From NCBI GenBank assembly GCA_002803225.1, contig NXFV01000403.1:50057-114056 (forward strand): a stretch of DNA of 64,000 nucleotides. The letters are read 5' to 3'. This DNA comes from Gamarada debralockiae. Its lineage: Eukaryota; Ascomycota; Leotiomycetes; Helotiales; Hyphodiscaceae. Below the pieces are notes generated by a model. It was not told the origin of the DNA and ran no database searches. It saw only the letters and a program-made list of their open reading frames with translations. How positions within the stretch are numbered: position 1 is the first letter of the stretch; each line of letters begins with the position of its first letter. Positions 58,301 through 64,000 of this stretch are shown here, piece after piece. A program made the translations under genes and the position numbers.

Positions 58301-60957
58301 TGTTTCGGCAGTCAGGTCGCGGGGATTACGGCCAAGCTTCAAACTATTTTGCCGGGGCCGACGATCTTGGAGCTTGAGAGCTTGAGACAGAACGAGATCA
58401 TCTCTCTCAACTTCCTCTTCTTGAACTTCGATTTCTCCCCAGCCGACGATGATGGAGAAGAGCTCGAAAAAGAAATCCTCGACCCACGACGACTCCACTG
58501 TGATATCAATATTGATCACACAGTCCATCTTCAGATGGGTCAGTCACGATGTGTGGACTTTCTCCAACGTCAAGGCCTCAACAGTTCGAAGGGTTTCGTA
58601 CCGAGCAACTGCATTCTGCAGTCATGTTTTTCTTTCAGAACGTTCTTCCGATTTCCCCACAGTGATGATTGCTTCAGAGTTATCGCCGTGCATATGATAT
58701 TCGAGTTTTCACATCGTCTCTTCGTTTATGCAGCTTCTCCTGCAGCCCAGATCACTATCAACATCTCATCCCATCAATCACGCACGTCTCGCACCTGAAG
58801 TCCGGTCAGTCCAGACGCTTCTCTATTCTCAAAAAGATTCAATTATCAATTTTAACTGCACTGTCAAGAAAGCTTAATATTCAACATGAAGCTACGAAAG
58901 TAAATGACAATGTCACCGATCATGTCAAGCTTTCCAAGTAAAATTCGAAGAAGCCGTCAACTACCCCAACTTCCCGGCTCGTCCCTCAAGCTTTTGAACG
59001 ATCTTATTAACTCATCAGATCTTCGGTTGATCAACTTCCCCAAAATAGGAACCCATATGCCGTAAAGAGAGGAAGAAGACAGCTAGCCAGCTGAATATGG
59101 CGTATGGTTTTGTGACATGAAAATCGTGACTGCAGATACTCGTACATGTCGTATATCGCATTTTATCCGAACAAGCCCCAATCCTCCGTCTTGCAGCCTT
59201 GCGCCACCACGACAATTTCACTGCAGCCGCGAAGCGCTTTCACGTAAATTGCAAAGGCTTGCCCCTCTTTGCCGACCCTTCTCCACAGTGTCTCACGGTC
59301 AAGACCGCCGCCGGCCCATCCGTCAAACCCAATCCCTCCGAAATCAGCCTCCAACAAGTACAAGAACTCTAACAAAATTCTCCCTCAAACTCAAATCTTT
59401 CAAGCTTCATCACCGGATCACTAGAGGCCCAGAAAAAATCTCCCACGGATTCAGGATCTTCAGAGCCAGCGAACCCGACGAATTTACACTTTGTAGTTTT
59501 TGATGGACCCGGCCCACAGCAATCAATCAACGAACGAACTTCGGGAGTGCGCTTCTCCACTCTCCAGAACCAACAACACCTTTAAGGCAGGCCATGTAGA
59601 CGCGGCGTGGCGCGATGACAATTGGCCTGCTCGAAAGCCGCGGGGATCCAACAGTGATCCATCCGCCCAATTGCTGCTCCTGGCCAACTAACAAAGTCTT
59701 CAACAAGAGTGTATGAAGGACAGAGGTAAAGAGGATTAATATCGGACGCAAGCCACACGGTCCGTTGCGTGCGCGTTTAATCTAATTAGCTTATGCCTCG
59801 GCGTCCGCAAGTCCAACCCGTGGTAAGACAGATTTATCCGCAATCGTCGACTGAAAAAGATGACAAGAAGAACAGGATCTTTCAGCAATCCGTGCATCAT
59901 CCCAAAGTTCGGGAAACGAATATCGAGGTTGCATTAGCGGCCTTGGGTTGCCAATCATATGGGCAGCGATGCGGGCCAGTTCCAAAAGTCTGCATTGCAT
60001 CTCCCCCTGGGCCCCTGGCCTGCTGGGTTACCCAGCCTGCTGCAAGATACAGTACAGTGTTGAAGTTTTTGCGGGCGAACGTGCCCTAAATATCAATTGA
60101 ACCTTGCTCAGTCAGATGTTTCTCAAATGCCACAACTCTTTACATCCCTGATCAAAAGGCCTAAAATTAACTTCTCGAGATCAAAAGAGGGGCAGATCGA
60201 TTCGAATCACCTGTTTTTCACGGCCCTAAGCCGCCTCGCTTCAGGAGGCTCTTAATATGTGACATTTATCACGAAAGCCTCAAGCAAAGTCGTCCAGTCT
60301 CTAACAAGGCAACATTTACATCAAAAACTAACTATTAAGCTCATTCTAGGTCTCCCACCACGACATCCGCCAAAAGAAAACACCGACACGAACGCTGTCT
60401 CCCTGGCACGACGCCATCATGTACGGCTGTCCTAGCCCAAGACCGTGCATCGCAGCCTTCTCGGACCGTCTCCCCCGCGGGCCATCAATCTCGAAAAACG
60501 ACACCCTCCATCACGAAAACGCCCATCACCATTCCCGTTGCAGATATCGCGATCAACCACACCAGGACGGCAATTGACGGCCAATCCAATAACAAGCTTA
60601 GTGGCAGAGCTAGGAAAGCAATTCCGGTCCCGCGGACTCTCTGTTAGCTTCAAGCGACCCAGGTGGGCAGAAGAGGCTTTCTCGATATGGAAAAGAGGCA
60701 TGTGCGTATCAAGCCTCCACAGCCTCGCTGCTGCCCATAAATCAAGTGCATGGCTAATGATTCCCGCCCCCCCCCCTTGGATTCACGCCCCCCCCCCCTC
60801 TAACCCGATATGTAGGCGGTGAGCCCGGACATCAACGCATCGTAATCTCCCATAGAAAAATGCGTCAAAACGCGTATATTGCAATGCCCGGATAACCAAT
60901 TAACATCGAATCGAATTATATCCTTATTGTTGTCTTGTGTCTATTGCACCAGCCGAT
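55330..60957. other. 5.6-kb region with no supported gene
   Basis: It contains the RasGEF promoter and 5' UTR and many short frames on both strands (for example 56169-56558, 57787-58131, 58349-58798, 60445-60822). None has recognisable motifs or coherent splicing, and several lack an ATG start. T-rich runs at 56090-56098 and 56161-56169. No tRNA or repeat recognised except the poly-C tracts. Confidence 0.45.
60767..60798. repeat. Twin poly-C tracts
   Basis: Runs of 10 C (60767-60776) and 11 C (60788-60798), each preceded by a similar ATTC(C/A)CG word, so this may be a short duplication. Prone to slippage and to sequencing error. Confidence 0.7.
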
Positions 60958-63483
60958 ATGTCGTCGTCCAACGATTCTACTCCTGAACCAGCTGGGTGCG
61001 CCGCCCAAGCAGCCCCCCCAATAGCTCGTGCAGCTACCGGAGCTGCTCCTGATGCGTACGAAGCTGCAATAGCTTCTGCACAAGCATCTGGTATTGCCTC
61101 GAATGCATTCGGGGTTCGTGATAATCAGGGTGTCGTACCGCTATCACTGCCGCCGGAAGGAACGTTTGATTCGTGGGAAGCTGCGAAGAATGCTACGAAT
61201 ACACACGCAGGGTTAGCTAGATACGCTATAATAGAGGGAAGAGGAGGACAGAAAGTAAAGAAGAAGGGATTTCGATGGAGACGATTCCTTATTTGCAAGC
61301 ACGGAGACTCGCACTGCCACGATAAAACGCCGCTCAATGAAGAGTACCGGAAACGCCCAAATCGCAAGTCGAAGAAGACTGGTTGTAGTGTCAAGTTGAG
61401 GGTTCAAGAGCGCCCTAATAGTACTTAGACGCTTCATCATATAGATCAGTATAAAACTCATAACCACGGCTTCAACGAAATCTCCTCCTACCATGAGCAC
61501 CGCAAGCTCACTGAAGAGCAGCTTCTTGTTGTGAAGGCAGGTCATACTACAAGTATTCGGGCGAATCGAATCAAGAACTCTTTAAGAGCTATAGCTCCTA
61601 GTACTCTTGTGGTTAACAGAGATGTCTATAACGCAGTGTCGTCATTGAAGAGGGACGCGCGGCAGGGAAAGCGTCCGAATGAAGCATTGATTGAGAGGTT
61701 GATAAAAGAGAAGGAGGAGAGAACGCTCTTCTTTGAGTATACACTTACTAAAGAAGGAAATATTTAGAAGATGTTCATTGTAGATATGCGGTAAGTTGAA
61801 AGCCTTTTAGCTAAACTAGGATGTAATCTAATAATCAGTAGGTCAGTACGATATTTGAACGAAAACCCCGATATTCTTATCCTCGACTGTACTTACAAAA
61901 CGAACAAATTCGGCATGCCAATACTTGATATCTTGGGAGTTGATGGGTTAAATCAAGGGTTCACAATTAGCGTATGCTTTATAGACAAGGAATCCGAATT
62001 TGATTACAACTAGGCCATATCACACCTACGGAGCTTGTTCAACGAGGGAATCTGGCCTTCTGTTATTGCTACAGATTGTGACGAAACTTTAATGTATGCT
62101 GTAGAGTCGAAATTTCCTACGGCGCGTTGCAAGATGGTTCTTTGCTATTGGCATATTAGCATGAACGTTCTCACCAACTACAAGAAGTTCTTCGAAACCG
62201 AGGAGGCATAAGAGCCATTTTTGAGAGGTTTTAAGGCCTGCGTCTTTGCCAAAACAGAGGAGGAGTTCGAAGATACTATGAAGGAGTGGAAGGAGGAGTT
62301 TCATTGGAATGATGGCATACCTTAGCAAGTTGGAGTTGATACAATAAAGGTAGAGATTCAAGAAGCTACAGAGAAAGATATAGCAAGGTCAGCTTTGTCT
62401 TACTGTCTTAAGAGATAGCTAGGGACTTACAAAACAAAGCTAGTTCACTACTATGTTGATCAAATCTTTCACGGCGGCACTACGACAACCTCTCGACTCG
62501 AAGGAGCACACCATGTGCTAAAACAATAGATTGGAAAGCCAACAAGAGATATGACTAGTGTCTAGGACGCAGTTCAGCTTGCAATAAACGATCAACTGGA
62601 GGAGATTCGAACCTATAGAGGACAGTGCTATTCAGGGACTTTGATTCGCACTCAAAACGAATTCTTTAGCGCTCTTAACTAGAGAATTACTCCTCAAGGT
62701 CAAATAAAGCTTTACAACTAATGGACGCTTTGTAAAGGCGAAGAAACTCGACTCCGCAATGGCGATATCAGCTCTATTTGTACGGGGAACTACTTCAGTT
62801 CAATGGGAGTCCCCTGTTAGCATATAATCAAGGCTCGTCTTGCTAAAGGAGGTCGAATTCAACCTATGGATTTTCACCCACACTAGCACTAGTATAGGCC
62901 AGCTCCTGGCTCTGCTCCAATCGTTCTCCCACGACCAATTCTCGACCCAATTACTTGACAGCGCCGTCGAACTGAAGAGACAAAACGCAAGCTACACGCA
63001 CGACAGCATACAAGGGCTAGGATAGCACAAACCGGTCGAATCTTGAGTCAATATAAACAACAACAATCAGTCTTACGTCACTGCTTAGCTTGCACAGAAT
63101 ACAGGCACGACAAAGCTACGTGTAAGGGTTGCAGATCAACAGATCACACGCGGAATGCTTGTCCAAACGTAGCATATCAACGTCGAATTACTACCGATTC
63201 TACAGCCCATCAAGAGAACGTTCAATCTCAACGTCGATTCGTAGCGCCTCCGCTAGCATCCCAAAGTGCGCTCTTTCCCTCTACGCCTCTCCTGAGTACA
63301 CTATCAATACCACAATATGAGACGCTAGGGATAGGTTCACAAATGGATATAAATTTCAGTCAATATCATACGCAAATCGGGCCTCCTCTGCTATCCACGA
63401 ATGATTTCGTCCCCAGTACACAATATAACCCTTCAAGTCAATACGAATACCTCCCGCCAAGTCAACCACAAGGGCATAGATAG
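60958..63483 (+). mobile_element. MULE (Mutator-like) transposase relic
   Basis: From ATG 60958 the plus frame reads SSNDSTPEPAG, then SWEAAKNATNTHAG and the FAR1/WRKY-like DNA-binding part (GFRWRRFLICKHGDS...RKSKKTGCSVKLRV). The MULE core follows: NENPDILILDCTYKTNKFGMP (first Asp), SVIATDCDETLMYAVESKFP (second Asp) and KMVLCYWHISMNVLTNYKKF with its C..H pattern, then GTTTTSRLEGAHHVLKQ. A C-terminal zinc knuckle, CLACTEYRHDKATCKGC...HTRNACPN, ends in a Gln/Ser/Pro-rich tail. About a dozen in-frame stops, nearly all TAG, break it, with an apparent short intron near 61790-61840. I could not identify terminal inverted repeats. Confidence 0.85.
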
Positions 63484-64000
63484 AATGGTCCTAATAATTC
63501 GTTCTTTTAGATATATAGAGGTGTTTGGCGTTTAGGGAGTAAAGGATGGTTTTGGACCCACTAGCTACATTGCTGACACATTAGTATGTAGTTATAATAC
63601 ACTTGTTTTAAGAGTAATTCGATGTAGACGCTATGTATCACAAATATCCTAATTAAAAGCGTAGCTTTTTTTTACATCTTGCGCGCGAGGGTTAAGGGAA
63701 CTGTCATATGATGTGGTCTGTGTACAGACCCGCGACGCTAGGGCAAAAAAATCACGTGTGCATCAACAAAACCCAAAAAAGTAAAAAATAAGGGTTTTAG
63801 ACTATATTTAGTAGTCAAGTTTTAATCATGTATACCTACTGCCTACTAAGTAAGAGGGTACATTGTTTTGTTCTTTTCTTTGTCATCACCAACCCCTAGA
63901 ACACTCGTGATAATCATGTGTTTGTCCTGTTTGTCTCAAGAAAAACCTTAAACCGATATTTTACCTCGGCCCGAAGTTTACCCGGGGCCGCCAACTCCTG
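63484..64000. other. Right edge, no gene seen
   Basis: AT-rich tail of the MULE region. A small hairpin GGTCTGT-gt-ACAGACC lies at 63715-63730. No gene or element end identified. Confidence 0.4.

Noticed and set aside
35212..63483. Possible reassignment or readthrough of TAG
   Set aside because: Intact host genes show no internal TAG and several end at ordinary stops. CpA-directed RIP explains the TAG excess more simply.
1..64000. CRISPR arrays, rRNA genes, bacterial operons
   Set aside because: No regularly spaced repeats or rRNA sequence found. Introns and gene families show fungal nuclear DNA.

Overview
This is nuclear DNA of a filamentous ascomycete (Pezizomycotina; Leotiomycetes is my guess, not proven). 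The evidence is short GT..AG introns of about 47-107 bp, a CFEM/Pth11-type receptor, a Zn2Cys6 regulator relic, a fungal RasGEF and fungal CorA-like proteins. Compact gene-bearing blocks alternate with AT-rich, transposon-filled stretches. The relics there have decayed mainly by CpA-to-TpA changes, as expected from repeat-induced point mutation (RIP).

Layout. 0-6 kb: the 3' part of a FAD monooxygenase, a surface protein lacking a visible 5' end, and a CorA-like membrane protein. 6-9.8 kb: AT-rich sequence, a decayed mobile-element relic and a 306-bp inverted-repeat element. 9.8-17.2 kb: cobalamin-independent methionine synthase and an MFS sugar transporter. 17.6-18.2 kb: a broken ketopantoate reductase. 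18.8-31.9 kb: a compact group with a PlsC-type acyltransferase, a small unknown protein, a full-size MDR ABC transporter, an acyltransferase-3 membrane protein, a mannose-6-phosphate-isomerase-type enzyme and an intronless bifunctional HldE (heptose-7-phosphate kinase / heptose-1-phosphate adenylyltransferase). 33-39.5 kb: gene fragments, a pogo-like MITE and two DD(E/D) transposon relics with clear terminal inverted repeats. 40.0-41.6 kb: a CFEM-GPCR gene. 43-47.6 kb: three broken genes (membrane protein, Zn2Cys6 factor, BTB protein). 47.6-51.6 kb: mostly empty and partly AT-rich. 51.6-55.3 kb: a Cdc25/Sos-type RasGEF. 55.3-60.9 kb: no supported gene. 61-63.5 kb: a MULE transposase relic.

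The standout is the 18.8-31.9 kb group. HldE is a bacterial enzyme of ADP-heptose synthesis for lipopolysaccharide. Here it is intact at all visible catalytic motifs, lies in fungal DNA beside intron-containing genes, and sits next to a sugar-phosphate isomerase, two acyltransferases of different families and an exporter. Together they look like a parts list for making, acylating and exporting a sugar-lipid, possibly built on a heptose. That reading is inference. No glycosyltransferase, GmhA, GmhB or HldD is visible in the window. A roughly 265-bp repeat occurs once at 25.4 kb inside the group and again, inverted, at 48.6 kb.
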